Below are positions 32,708-44,223 of a stretch of 64,000 nucleotides of DNA, piece after piece. The position numbers and the translations under genes were made by a program. A model generated the notes under the pieces. The model was not told the DNA's origin. It made no database searches and saw only the letters and a list, made by a program, of their open reading frames with translations. Source of the DNA: Diplolepis rosae (Eukaryota > Arthropoda > Insecta > Hymenoptera > Diplolepididae); the NCBI GenBank assembly GCA_030998225.1, contig JAPYXD010000741.1, forward strand, positions 496,001 to 560,000. Reading direction: 5' to 3'. How positions within the stretch are numbered: position 1 is the first letter of the stretch; every line of letters begins with the position of its first letter.

Positions 32708-32929
32708 GGTGGACGCCACTCAGACTGCCAAGTGGGTATCATTATTTTGTATATTCTTTATCTTTTTACACTTGTGCCTAGGAGCTCCAATGAATATAGC
32801 TTCCTTTTACCCCCACTTGGTGTGCGCGGCTTAGGCTACTAAATTTTGCTATATTCAGATTGTCGCCATATCGCCTTATTAAAATAGCTGATCTCAAATG
32901 TATAAGACTGAGCTGTGAACGCATTAGCC

Positions 32930-33109
32930 CATGGGAGTGAAGCCCGCTTCCGAAGGGGAGAAACACGTCCATGAAAATGTGGGGGAATCACGCAGCCAAT
33001 AAAAAATCCCCCAGAAAACCATGGGAGTGAAGCCTGCTTTGGAAGGGGAGAAACACGTCCATGTAAATGTGAAGGAACCACGCAGCCAATTAAAAATCCC
33101 CCAGAAAAT
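32930..33109. repeat. Tandem duplication, two 90-bp units
   Basis: Unit starts at 32930 and 33020. Both read CATGGGAGTGAAGCC, GAAGGGGAGAAACACGTCCATG, CACGCAGCCAAT and AAAAATCCCCCAGAAAA (each shown block up to 20 nt), with about a dozen differences. Function unknown. Confidence 0.85.
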
Positions 33110-34325
33110 AGTTGATCTCCCAGTTCAGAAGTCACAGCTGCTTGTGAAATGACATTAAGTCTGAAGGCAAGGAAATTAATGCCAAATACTTCAATGAGGC
33201 ACCAAAGGCGATCAAGTTATGAAATTACAACACCAAATTTACTGCTTTATAGATAGTAATTCAAAGTTTTGCAATTTCAGCATCTAATCGTTTTAGATAT
33301 ATGAAAATCCATTTTAGAATTTATTTAGGCAAAGGGGCATGAGGGCAGCGGCAGAACTGAAAGGCTCCATGCAAAAGTGGGAGATCGCATGCTTTTACCG
33401 CCATGTTTGTTTCCAGTAATTTACCATTGGGTTTCACCCCCCATGCATTAGTCACTCTTTTGAATAACCACGCCTGTAAGTCACTTCTACACCTTTGGGG
33501 TCCATAATACATAAATAAATTTATGAAATAAAATTAAGGACAATTTCGAACTCTTTCACACTCTTTTTCTTTAATATTTTTGAAAAAATTTCTATCGTTC
33601 GTCAGCATTTATTTGTTCCCTCTAAAACTATCAATATTTATATATATTTTGTGTATGAGTATATTACATATATCGATAAAGTAACTTTACAGGTACATTC
33701 CAGAGGATAAGGACCTATAAAAAAAAATTTGTTACTGTCAAATTATCATGCATTATAAAACAAAAGCATTGTTGTTTACAACACTGCACTGCCGCAGGAC
33801 CTCCATTGTGGGCGTGATAGCGGTCGCAATTTTGATCTGAAACACATAAACCAAAAAAACTCTGAAACTTCATGAGAATACCTCACATTTGAACTAAAAA
33901 TATTATTGAAATTTTAAAAATTTGAAAATTTGGTGGTTTTTGAAATAAGAGTTCCAATTTTTTAGCAAAATTTTAAAGTTCATATGCTTTAAAAAACTAT
34001 TTATTATAACTTTTGATGTAATTTTTTAGTTCAAACAGAAACTCCATTGATAAGCTTTAAAAAATGTCGTGGTTCGATTGAATCCGTCGATAAAAATTCT
34101 TCTAATCACTCCCGCAGTTTTCAAAAATACGTTTTCAAGAAAAACGCCTTTAAATTATCCCGAGCGCACTTATCGGCTAGTGTACGCTCGGCGCCTCAAA
34201 GCCTATTACTCCAAAAATATTTCGAATTTCGATCTAAAACTTTCGGGAAATATTTTTAGATATGTCTACTAACGATTAAGACCATTTGCAAAATATGCAT
34301 TTTTTTGACTCTCCAATCGACCCCC
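33110..34325. repeat. Unclassified repeat-like sequence
   Basis: No gene. A block near 33340-33500 (GGGGCATGAGGGCAGCGGCA and CACCCCCCATGCATTAGTC) and one near 34120-34330 (CGTTTTCAAGAAAAACGCC, GAGCGCACTTATCGGC, CTCGGCGCCTCAAAGCC, ending in CCCCCCCTCCCCCC) look like dispersed repeats common in insect genomes, judged by memory of their style only. Confidence 0.4.
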
Positions 34326-34770
34326 CCTCCCCCCTTAAGTAAATTTTCCCCGTTTGTTGTTTCTTGAGTTCCTCTGGAATTTCTCTCATTGATTTTCCCT
34401 TGATTGAGGTTTTTCCTCATATATTTTTAAATCTTCAGAATTATTTACAAAATTAATACTTTCAATTTTTTTTCAATTCTTCATTACAATAAAAATTCAT
34501 ATGCTGTAATTCTTCTTCATCATCATCAGTATTCAAGTTATTTAATATGTTATGATGTTTGTTTAATTTTACTTTGGAGGTATTTACTTCCTCATTATTA
34601 TCATTATCATTAATATTTTCAATATCAATAGGATTCCTTGATGAAGCATCAGCATTAATATTGGTTTTGCCTGCTTTATACAATATGTGACGTTAAAATC
34701 GTATTCTGCCAGTTTCAATTTCCGTCTTGGCACTCTTTAACAAGGGTATTTTGTATTTTACGTCCGCCCG
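34326..34770 (-). pseudogene. Gypsy fragment: RNase H end and linker
   Basis: The minus strand encodes YKAGKTNINADASSRNPIDIE (first 20 residues shown as YKAGKTNINADA plus SSRNP), close to YKAGKTNVNADALSRNP of the complete gypsy copy, then an acidic Asn/Asp-rich linker. The DNA upstream (34690-34760) still matches the RNase H block with frameshifts. CCTCCCCCCTTAAG at 34326-34339 is the same 14-mer as the polypurine segment at 1301. This is a piece of a related element; the rest is missing on both sides. Confidence 0.75.
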
Positions 34771-35834
34771 AGACGATTCCAAAATTAAATATTTCTTTAG
34801 ATTAAAATTTACGGTTTTAATCAACTAATGAGGATTAAGGAACTGTCGATCTAGACCGCAGACGGGCACGATAAAAGAAAAAATGTTTCCTTTATTATTC
34901 TAAGGTCTGAATCCGGTCAAGACACTCAGAAGACTGCGAATTTGATTTTGCCTTGATCTGTTTTACTGGTTCATTGCGAGGTGAGCATGGTAGGGTTTTT
35001 TGATGATTAAGGAATTAATGATTGGACAGAGGTAATAATGGCAGGGAGGATTTAGGAATTTGCACAAATGCTGATGTGGTTATTGCGCCATTTGCTGATT
35101 TTTAGAATGCAATTATTTCTCCCCTCTTTCTACGCCTATCGTGAGAAAGGAAATGTGCTCATCAATTTTTAGTATTTGATGCACGGTCATCAAATTGTAG
35201 AAACAATTTTAGTTTCTAGTATATTTCAGAGTAAATTGAAATATATATATATTTAATTATTCTAGGCTTATAATCTTTATGTGGATTAAAGCTTTAACAT
35301 AATTATTTAAGTATTCGTGAGCCTTGGGCTTTAGTTACAAAAAGCACGTGGCTTTTGTGGCGGGAGATCATCTGGCTAAAGCATTTGAGCAAGTATAGGT
35401 GTATGAGGAGGAGATGCAATTATGAGATGAATGCTAGCCTCGCGATGCACAGCAGAGCTCATCAAGATTTTCTAAAATAGACCAGTATATTATGCATGTG
35501 CATATGCTCTCACTTTACACTCATTCTTCGCTTTTCTCTCATTTCATACCTTTATAGTCCATAGCGATCGAGAGCCTATGCACTCTCGCTATCAATTAAT
35601 CTTGTTTATAAAACATTAATGCACCTGAAAAAGATAAGGGTGAACTCTTCTTTCCTTTAAAAGTATTATTAATTGAACGTATTTAAATAACTGGAAAAGT
35701 TAATTTAGGAATTACTGTACGTTTCAAGACCAGCTCGTATTTTAACATTAATAAAAACATTTTCCAAAAAATATTGCACACTTTGGACCGTCCGTAACAG
35801 TCTCAGCGTTGTAAGCGTTGTAAGTGCTGGCCCA
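34771..35834. other. No gene recognised
   Basis: AT-rich sequence without convincing frames or repeats. Confidence 0.4.
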
Positions 35835-36140
35835 GCCCAGTACCCAAATCCCAGCCGAGTTATAATTAGGAGTCTACCCAGTGCTATGCCAGTACTGGCT
35901 GCCAACTCTCAGCCGAGTTATCATTAGGGGTCTAGTCAGTACCGTGCCAGTACCAGATGATAGTACTGGACCAGTACTGTTTTTAAGTACCAGCCCAATA
36001 CCGACTGCTAACTCGCAGCCGAACTATCATTAGGGGTCTAGCCAGTATCACGCCAGTATCTATGCCAATATTGCACCAGTACCAGGTCAGTACCAGAAAT
36101 CTGAAGGTGATACTGGCATGGTATCGCGCCATTTTTCTAT
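35835..36140. repeat. CAGTACC-rich degenerate minisatellite
   Basis: CCAGTACC, CCAGTACT, CCAGTATC and related octamers occur more than ten times in 300 bp. A longer block CAGCCGARYTATMATTAGGRGTCTA begins at 35852, 35910 and 36016 (spacings 58 and 106). It ends near GATACTGGCATGGTATCGCGCC. No ORF spans it. Confidence 0.7.
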
Positions 36141-36700
36141 TCATTCTCTGTTCGGTGTCTAAACTCCGCTCTGATTTTCACCGAAAGGAACTTGTCCGGG
36201 CGAGAAAGCTAGAGAGGCAGAAGAAGGGTGACAGGTAGCTTTTGAACTATCTCTCTTGCGTTTCTTGTGTTTGCTTTGGGAGCGCGCGTTCTTGTAAAAT
36301 TACTTTGTGTTTCCCGTCCACCACACTCTGGGCGGTCAACCTAACGTTAAGGAGAATCGGGGCAGGCAATTCAGTCTCAGGGAAGCATATAAAACTGTCG
36401 CTTTTATCCTGCGCGTACTAAGGACACGGGTTTTAGCGCCCAGATAAATAAAATTTGGTGGACCCTGTAGCTTCGGTCAAGAAGGTACAGTGTGACCCGA
36501 CACGAGCGGGTTGGTCAGTCAATAGCGATTTCATTAGATGGTAACTTTGGTTATTTCGACGTAAATAACCTGGCGCTCAACAATGTAATAGCAGCCGAGC
36601 TCTATATCAAGTTCGTAAAATTATATGCTGTCAGGTTAGGTTGCACAGGGTAAATGGCGTTACCCCGAACTTTGTACATAAATTACTTGTTAATAAATAA
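36141..36700. other. GC-richer block, possible solo LTR or leader
   Basis: Moderate GC content against AT-rich flanks and no long frame. TATAAAA occurs near 36389, AATAAA near 36444, and CTGGCGCTCAACAATG near 36571 looks like the start of a primer binding site downstream of an LTR. No second LTR is present to prove it. Confidence 0.25.
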
Positions 36701-37985
36701 CTTTGGGGCCACATATCATTTAGACGATTGTTCAATTTCAGGCAAAAAATACCTAGCCTCACCTCCCTACCAACTAAGTAAAATAATGGTTACAATATAT
36801 ATACTCGAAAAAGAGATTTGATACAATTGAGGAAAATAATTTGTTTCAAAGCATTCGGTTCCAAACAAAGTTTTATTTAAAGTAACTAAAATCTGTCTGA
36901 AGTCAAATTTTTTTTACACATGAAATTCAGTTGGAATTAAAAAATTTTTTGACAAATTAAGTAAAGAATTTTTAAATTCCAATTTTTTCTAAAAGAACGA
37001 TATTTGAAATAAGTTCAAACTAATAATAATAAATAATAACTAAGCTTAACAAGAAAAAGAAAATTTAATTGGATAAAATTAATATTTGAAAAATCCTGAA
37101 CGGCGGTTACTTAGGACGAATTTAAAATTAAAATATAATACAAGTTATTTTATCTTTTCTGCATTTTGAGACATCTTTCTACGTGAGAATCAATTTTCGC
37201 AGATCGTGGACGTTTTCACATCGTACCACTGACGTGTAGCAGCGTGGGGATTTAATTCTAGTTCGCAAAAGCTTCAGATTATTGGGTGCGGTGCGAAAAA
37301 CTGACAAACTGTAACCCTGTTTTACCCTTCAAGTAGTAGCGTAGACCTTTCATTTTAGTTCACAAAAGCAAAATTCCATAGGGCGCGCTGCGTAAAATCA
37401 CTCGAAATTGAATACATTACTTTAGCAATCTCTCAACTCATTTCTGATTCAATATGAAGAACATGTATGAACATATATGAGATCAAAAAACAAATATATT
37501 CTATAGTGCAGCCCTAATATACTTTCAAATGAGGATGATACTAACACCAGGTACAATATAATATGCGACATAAAGACTTGACCGTGACTTGAAACGACTT
37601 AAAGCTAAGAAGGGGGGCCCGAGATTCCCACGCGCGTGGCATTTCAACCCGTATATGAGAGCGGCCACACCAATAGTTATAGTAATAAGGGGGGCAGATC
37701 GGGGCAACTTTTGCCAGAATTTTTTTAGTTGATACATTATCCCAATGCAGACATCGCGGAACTGGGTGGAACTCGTACTTTCGAGCTGCTTTTTGGTAAA
37801 GTTTCTTGTTAAATAAGAATTTCCAGCATATTTAACACAAGAAAATGTAACAGCTTTTATTCTAAAATTAACTTTAGCAACACTCTTCATACCAAAAACG
37901 GGGGATTTAAGCACTACAATTGAAAAATGAAGCACTTTCGAACGAGTGTAAATTTTCACGTTCTAACGCGTCTCACGCAGGTACT
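36701..37985. other. No gene recognised
   Basis: A 144-codon minus frame at 37959-37525 has no recognisable domain and biased composition; I do not accept it as a gene. ATCCAAAGCTACTTTGGAT near 37989 is a small palindrome. This may be the 3' tail of the adjacent non-LTR fragment. Confidence 0.35.
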
Positions 37986-38489
37986 TTATCCAAAGCTACT
38001 TTGGATAAAGGAGTAGACCACGTAATAGATATTTAATAATACTGCTTTATGAGTTGTTGCCAGTACCCTGTTGACAGTGAGATCTTTCAGATGACTCACG
38101 TATTTCGGATGTAAGTTTTTTGTAGCCGAAATCGCAGTTGATTGGGCGTTAGTGGATCTCACTCTCCCCACTTTTAAGATTTCGTGCCTTAGCTAGACAT
38201 AATTTTGGCTCTTGGTTTTATAGCATATTCAGATGTTCTTGTAAAGGGAAAGGACAATGTCTATGACTCTTACATGCTGAGTATATTTTTTCTTCAGAAA
38301 AATGTCTGGACTGTTCTGTAAGACAAGATAGTCTGTCTGAGTAGTTTTGTTTTACTATAAGAGATAATGTTCATTCTTATGAACTGGTACTAGGATGTAT
38401 CTGTATAAAGACTTCTAATCTTGTGGCAGTTTCAGGTTTAAGACTATTTTTTGGCGGATAATCCCAATCACATCATTATGGCTACGTGC
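37986..38489 (-). pseudogene. Non-LTR retrotransposon ORF end, distal piece
   Basis: Downstream of the mariner insertion the minus strand resumes with ARSHNDVIGIIRQKIVLNLKLPQD (shown in two parts: ARSHNDVIGII and RQKIVLNL), then after breaks TAISATKNLHPKYVSHLKDL and HKAVLLN. This continues the protein at 39313-39495 and resembles the C-terminal end of an insect non-LTR retrotransposon family whose clade I cannot fix. Several stops are present. Confidence 0.55.
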
Positions 38490-39312
38490 ACCAGGTCTAG
38501 AAGTATGAAACCGGAAATTCCCTATTGATGGTGCTTGCCATCAGTTCAGGGACAAGCATCAACATGCCGAGTTTTGTGCCTACGAACTACGATTTGCGGA
38601 CAGCACTGGTTTTTTGTTATCACTTGAAAAAAACTGCTGCAGAATCGCATCGAATGCTTGTCGAAGCTTACGGTGAACATGCTCTTGGAAAAATACAGTG
38701 TTTCGAGTGGTTTAAAAAATTCAAAAGTGGTAATTTTGATGTGAGAAACGAAGATCGTGGAAAAGCGGCGAAAAAGTGCGTTTGGTGGGATCAGAATGGT
38801 GTTATCTATTATTAGCTGCTAAAACCTGGTAAAACTATTAACACGAATCGCTACCAACAGCAAATGATCGATTTAAATCGAGCATTACAAGAAAAACGAC
38901 CGGATTATCGAAGAAGGCAACACAAAGTCATTTTTCTTCACGATAATGCCCCGTCACACACAGCGAAACGGGTCAAGGAAACGATCGAGACGTTCAGTTG
39001 GGAAATACTGGCGCATGCCGCTTATTCTCCAGACTTGGCTCCGTTGGATTACCATCTGTTCGCATCACTGGGCCACGCTGTCGCTGAACAACGCTTCACT
39101 TCGTACGAAAATGTACGAGAATGGCTGGATAACTGGTTTGATTTAAAAGACGAACAGTTTTATTGGCTTAGCATTCTTAACCTTCCGGAGAGGTGGGAAA
39201 AATGTGTAAATAGCAATGGAGATTACTTTGAATAAAATATTTTTGATTATTCTCATGCAACAGACGTGTAACTTTTGCAAAGAAATTCCGGTTTCATACT
39301 TCTAGACCTGGT
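38490..39312 (+). mobile_element. Internally deleted mariner element
   Basis: Terminal inverted repeats ACCAGGTCTAGAAGTATGAA (38490) and its complement (ending 39312). TA is present on the right (39312-39313); the left dinucleotide appears changed to CA. At about 820 bp it is shorter than the usual 1.3 kb. It split the ORF end of a non-LTR retrotransposon that continues on both sides. Confidence 0.88.
38525..39235 (+). pseudogene. Mariner transposase, deleted
   Basis: The first piece (38525-38815) begins with a helix-turn-helix DNA-binding region (LRTALVFCYHLKKTAAESHR, QCFEWFKKFKSG) and jumps from EDRGKAAKK directly to CVWWDQNGVIYY. The part with the second helix-turn-helix and first catalytic Asp is therefore missing, roughly 130 residues. 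The second piece (38864-39235) holds the other catalytic residues: FLHDNAPSHTA and YSPDLAPLDYHLF, where the usual Ser of APSDYHLF is Leu. It ends normally at LPERWEKCVNSNGDYFE. A stop at 38813 separates the two. Transposase from such an element cannot be active. Confidence 0.88.
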
Positions 39313-39495
39313 ATTCTCTCCTTCCACCAACATTCTGCAGCCATTAATGATATGCTCGATGGATTCATTGGGATTTCCACATAAACGGCACTTGTCAACA
39401 TCGTGGCGAAGGATATGCTTTTGGTAGTTCCTGATGCCAATTACCTTACCTTGAATGGCCATGATGAACCCTTTCGTTTCCGAAAATAGTTCGCC
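39313..39495 (-). pseudogene. Non-LTR retrotransposon ORF end, proximal piece
   Basis: Minus-strand frame with MAIQGKVIGIRNYQKHIL and CRLCGNPNESIEHIINGC, a C-x2-C...H-x4-C knuckle found near the C-terminus of insect non-LTR reverse transcriptase proteins. It is cut at the mariner edge after GCRMLVEGEN and resumes at 38489. On the other side it abuts a Penelope fragment near 39496. Confidence 0.65.
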
Positions 39496-39975
39496 TCTTC
39501 TCTTTGGCGTTCAACAAATCACTCAATTTAATACATCTGTCAATTCCTTTTATCAAACGAATTCTTTGACTAAAGGGATGATGTGAATCATAATTCAAAT
39601 ATCTACCTGACCATGACGGTTTTTTATACCAATTTGAAATTAATTTATTGTGAGACATTTTTATAGTATTTAAATTCAAATAAAATTTAAAGCGTTATTC
39701 CCTTCAGTTTTGTAGGTAAATTGAATTGAATGATCAATGCTATTAAATGCGTTTACTAAATCAAGAATTTTATCAGTTGGTATAATAACAAATATGACGT
39801 CCACATGCCGTTTGTAGAGGAGAGGAATGAAATCCAAGTTTGATAGTGCTCGTTCTTCCACATCCTCAAGAACCTAAGTTTGAAACAATTGGTGACACAG
39901 GTGACCCCATTGGACATCCTGATGTTTGTTTGCAAAATTTGTTGTTAAAAGTGACCACCATATTATGAAAAACGG
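39496..39975 (-). pseudogene. Penelope-like RT fragment
   Basis: Minus-strand pieces in shifting frames: CPMGSPVSPIVSN (about 39910-39950), LLYKRHVDVIF (the YVDD block with changes, near 39800), IQFTYKTEGNNALNFI, and NWYKKPSWSGRYLNYDSHHP with KGIDRCIKLS (39679-39500). These are RT motifs 4-6 and thumb of Penelope-like elements. VDVIF in place of VDDIF shows loss of a catalytic Asp. Both ends are truncated. Confidence 0.78.
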
Positions 39976-41838
39976 TTCTAGTCACGATTAAACAGTATTA
40001 AAAATTTATAAAATGATGAAACGAAGTTAAAAATTAGAAGATGTGTTACTGAAATTTTCTCAAACCATAATAGAAATAATAGATTTGAAAATAAAAATAG
40101 AATTGTTGAAAATGTTGGAAAATTTCAAAAATCAAACAAAGACTTTGAGACACAGGTTCTTACCCGGAACCTGACAGCTCTTTTTGATAGCCCAAATAAT
40201 TTTACTAAGTTAAGAATTACCTGAAAATAAAGTTATTTCAATCAAAGCTTGGTTGGATGCCAGTCACTTTACTTAAAGTGACAAAGTAATTTCAAATCCT
40301 AACGAGACTCGAGACACTAGTAACAAACATTACAAGACGGGGTCATTAAAAGGTCACAGCAGTTAGCGGGTAATAAATAAGAAACCAGAATTTAATTAAT
40401 GAGTAAATTTGGCATAATAAAATTTATTATAAAGCAGAATAAAGGACTCTACACAATCCAAAGTTTGACAAAAGTAAAATAAATGCCAGAATATCTATAA
40501 GAATTATATTGAAATTACAAAAGCCTCTATAAACTTAAAAACTGAAGTTATAGATATAAATCAGATTTACCAAAGTATAACTCATTAGTTTTCTTTGGCA
40601 GAGGCGCGCTATTCTCGTCTGTGGTTCATTGTAGTTGCTTTTATTTGTAATTATAATAAAGTTCGATCAGTTTACGTCTTGTCTCCGCTTAAATTGTTAA
40701 AATATTTTATGTGCCTCCGGCGTGTAAACTCGTTTTTACGCTACAGTTGAGAGTAGCGCAATGTTGTGTATTACGATACAGAGGAGTGTAATGTAAAAAT
40801 TGAACTGCGCATACGCCTATAGTCAAGCAAGGGAGCACAATCTTCTTCTTCTTATTGTTCTTCTTCCTCGTACAGCGTTGGCACCGTACTGACAAAGCCT
40901 TGTACATTTGAACCGCGCATGCATCTTTACAATACGCTACTACTACACACGATAGAGAAAATCAAAATGGCCAGAACTAGTCGCGAAATATCAAGTGCAA
41001 TGGACGAGAATGATGATGAATAGTAGATTAGATTCGAGTGTACGCATAAAAACTCGTATACGCACCGAAGTCACATAAAATAGAATATGTGCAAATATAT
41101 ACTTATTAGACTCTTAGAAGTCGTAGTTATTATAATCTGGTGAAAAATTGCATTATTTTATTCATATATTTCTTTGCTATAAAAAAGTAACACGAAAAAA
41201 CACGTTTTTTTTAGAAAAAAATCGGTTTTTCCGTAACCTGCAAAAGTGAGCCTCTACTGATTTTTTGACGTATTCTACACACTTAGTTTTATGATATATA
41301 TTTTTTTCGGAGTTTTTCGTACGCTAGTCTTTTAAAAAAAAAATTTCAATTATTTCGAATAATGAATTTTTTCATACTTCGTAATTTACTTATTTATTTA
41401 ACATTGTTTACGGGTAAATTATTTATAATTTCATGAATATATTTATTCAACTTTATAACTCTCAGATCTTATGTCATCATTGAGGTCCTAGTAACTTTCT
41501 TTACACTGTATGGTCAATGTGCATGTTACACGCACTATTACTCTTGCCCCACAACAGCGGATAAAAGTTATACAATTCTTTTCTTCACCATTTAGTTTTC
41601 AGTATTTTCCATAGAAAAATTTCTTAATCATTGTCTACCGTGACTGCTAGGTGAATCTTAGTAAAAAGTGTTATTGCGGCGAAATAAAGTGATACGCTCG
41701 CAAACGACAGACCTAACATAAGTCATTGAAACAGTACCATTATCTTTGCGTACTTTCATTATGAATTTTTTATGAACAAATTTCTAAATCACATTCCTTT
41801 CTTCCGGGATCACCAGATCGCAGGCAATTGAAGAAACC
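39976..41838. other. No gene recognised
   Basis: AT-rich, with one somewhat GC-richer stretch (40700-41000) that has no supported frame. No repeats large enough to name. Confidence 0.4.
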
Positions 41839-42080
41839 CTTATAACCAAAAATTAGTATCAATTTGCCCTTTTCAGAAAATTTTGACTGATATATTGTAT
41901 CCGCCATTTTGAATTTTGAAAATCTGACTTCAGATTCGTAATCAGCGATTCCATAAACCCTTATAACCAAAATTTAGCATCAATTTACCCTTTTTTGACC
42001 ATTTTGACCGCCATATTGGATCCGCCATTTTGAATTCTGAAAATCTGACTTTATATTCGTAATCAGCAGCCCCGAAAACC
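41839..42080. repeat. Tandem duplication of about 120 bp
   Basis: Two units (41839 and 41959) share ACCCTTATAACCAAAA, TAGNATCAATTTNCCCTTTT, ATCCGCCATTTTGAATT and GAAAATCTGACTT with about 15 percent difference. Frames across it on the minus strand are shadows of the repeat. Confidence 0.8.
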
Positions 42081-42199
42081 CCTATAGTCACTATTATATC
42101 TGGAGAAGATGCACCAGAAAAATTTGCCCCTGAAAGGGTTAAAATGCTCGCAGGGCTGATCGCGCCTCGGCTTCGATTTCCTGCGAGCATTGTCGCTCG

Positions 42200-42450
42200 T
42201 CGCGTAATAAGCCTCATTATGCACCTGGGCACATAAGATACTATTAATTCTCGATTATAAAGGTTTACATTGTATAGGATTACCTGTGAATACATAATAT
42301 TTTAGATTGTAACATATTCCTGAAGAAGGCCCGCAATGTGTGCCGAAACGTAGATTGTTATTTATATGAATGATTGAACCATGATGTTATAACACGCCAA
42401 TTGATTTCATTTGAGTTCGATTTGACCGTAAGACCGAAAAAATACTTAAG
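42200..42450 (+). repeat. Stray Penelope terminal segment (pseudo-LTR remnant)
   Basis: Contains the CCTGAAGAAGG...GCCGAAACG motif typical of Penelope pseudo-LTR ends and seen in the other Penelope copies of this window. No RT sequence follows within several kb, so it is a solo remnant. Boundaries are approximate. Confidence 0.5.
42314..42358 (+). ncRNA. Hammerhead-ribozyme-like motif
   Basis: Core CTGAAGA (42320-42326), an 18-nt stem II segment AGGCCCGCAATGTGTGCC, GAAA (42345-42348), CGTA with presumed cleavage after A42352, then GATTGT. Stem I ATATTC/GATTGT pairs in five of six positions with one G-U. All core bases of a type I hammerhead are present. Activity not shown. Confidence 0.5.
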
Positions 42451-43127
42451 ACTAATTTTATAAAACGAATTCATATTAGGCTTTTTATATAAAGAATTTT
42501 GACAGCTTTGAATTTAGTTAATAGAACAAATTTTTTCACTCGTATAATTCATATTAGGATCATTTAAGAAATTATCAAAAAACAGGTCATTCCACAATTC
42601 TGATCTGTAGTGTACTTGTACGTGATTCCTTCATGCATGAAAGAAAGTGTGTGTTCTGTATCGGCAATAATGTTCTACATGGAACTGGCATATGTCAGAG
42701 CCCATGATTACGTTCTAGGCCTTTAAGTCAACTAGCAAGACAGAATCTCACCGTTTTTTTTACAAAAAGGGCTGGTTGTTTTTAGACTGCATTTTTAGCT
42801 TGGTTAGTTATCTGGCATTAATGTTATATAGCAAATTTAGCTTGAGGAACATCTGATACCGCAATGAATTGGTTTTGTTGTAATCTTCTGGTCTTGTAGA
42901 GGGGCTTTTGGCAGGTCATGGAGTTTGGGGCCGAAAATATAGCTTTTCTTTATTCTTCTGTTTCTGTGCCGAGACTTCTTTATACATCTGTGGTCTGGTA
43001 TCTGTAAGACCATCTCAGGACATTGATCCTGAATTCATTTATCAATCAACATAATTTTGAATAATAAAAGCCCAATTAGTTATGACGCGGTAAATTTTAC
43101 CCATCACTTAAAATAAAGTGGACTCAC
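42451..43127. other. No gene recognised
   Basis: AT-rich to mixed composition with no convincing frame. It would be intron if the exon at 43128 is real. Confidence 0.35.
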
Positions 43128-43367
43128 CGGCATGACAGTTGGGTTTATGTCCACTGTGAAAAAGTCGTATGGCGAGAGACCGTACTTCGTCGCCACCCGA
43201 GAGCACTCGCAACACTTCACTAAGTTAGTTGTACCACCGTCCGTTAGAAACGCGGCACGATCGGCTTTCGAACCGACAAAAACAAACTGGCAGCCATGAT
43301 GCCTACCGAGCTTCGACCCATCGATGGATTGCTTATCGCCGTCATCGATCGTAGAAGAGCGACTCAT
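43128..43367 (-). CDS. Candidate first coding exon of a host gene
   Basis: On the minus strand an ATG at 43365-43367 (or 43416-43418) opens SRSSTIDDGDKQSIDGSKLG, then CQFVFVGSKADRAAFLTDGG, LVKCCECSRVATKYGLSPYDFF and VDINPTVMP, ending exactly at a good splice donor, CCG|GTGAGT (boundary at 43128). Its composition is more balanced than the flanks and the frame has no bias. No domain is recognised; CCECS could be part of a metal site. No second exon was identified. It could also be a captured fragment in a mobile element. Confidence 0.4.
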
Positions 43368-43419
43368 CTGACAACAAGCAACAACCACGTGACCCGGAAG
43401 AGACAGTCTGGGGCACACT

Positions 43420-44223
43420 ACCCCCAGAGCTTTATATTCAGTTTTCCAGACATTGAAAATACTAAAATGATGTTATTTAATATTTGTACTATATTGTACT
43501 AGGCACGAGTTGTCTAGTCGTCCATTACAGAGGTGTAACACGTGATATGCTTCCGGGTTCACGATTGGGTCAAGCAATCAATTCGTGGGGCAGATCGGAA
43601 ATTTTTCTGGCGTCGCGACTTCCTTTTTCGCTCTCGTCCTGCGACTATTCCTGGTAAGTGCCCCCAAGTTTTGTATCTTGGAGGATATTAAAAAAAAGGT
43701 ACCAAGGATGTCTCAGGAAGGCGAATTTATTTTGAGATTTGTGCCCGAGCTGGGGGACGTTGTACAGGTAGAGTAAGCCTTTGATTATCCAATAACTCTT
43801 TTGGCAAGTGGCTCGGAATTCCGAACTATTATACTGACTAACACCTCATAGCGTCTATCACATACCGAGACCACATTGCCTCTCCTTGGTGTTCGCAAGT
43901 GCTTTTCTTTTAGTTTTCCTTTCTCTCTCGCGGCGAATAAAATTCGTGTGACTATTTTATGTCGTGGTTTTGACCTTTTGACTGTAATTGTAACTACGTG
44001 TCAAATTTGTGCTTTCTTGGGTGGTGACGCGATAGGTTAGGATATATCTGATATATTGTCGTAGGTTTACTCGGAATGTTCCGAGCTTTGCAATCTTTCT
44101 TTTTCTTATTACTGTTGGCATTTTGTGTAAGTAATTAGATTATATCGAGTCATTAGAATTTCTTCTAATAAATCCTGTTCTGCCAAACTTTTTTAAAATA
44201 ATTAAATTCTAGTTCTTTTATTT
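43420..44223. other. GC-richer flank, nature unclear
   Basis: Sequence on the 5' side of the candidate exon. It includes a plus-strand frame 43585-43776 with a GTAAGT after GACTATTCCTG and CTCAG|GAAGG further on, which might be exons on the other strand. Not enough to call a gene. GTGACTGGCGCTCAACGGAG at 44538 resembles a primer site of an LTR element. Confidence 0.3.

Noticed and set aside
24182..32715. 8-bp target duplication for the hAT palindrome
   Set aside because: CCCCAGTG on the left and GGTGGACG on the right do not match.
36571..36590. Primer binding site of an LTR element (CTGGCGCTCAACAATG; similar at 44540)
   Set aside because: No paired LTRs, polypurine tract or coding region in place; the 11-base match alone is weak.
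37525..37959. 144-codon minus-strand protein
   Set aside because: No recognisable domain, mixed hydrophobic and basic stretches, no splice or repeat context to support it.
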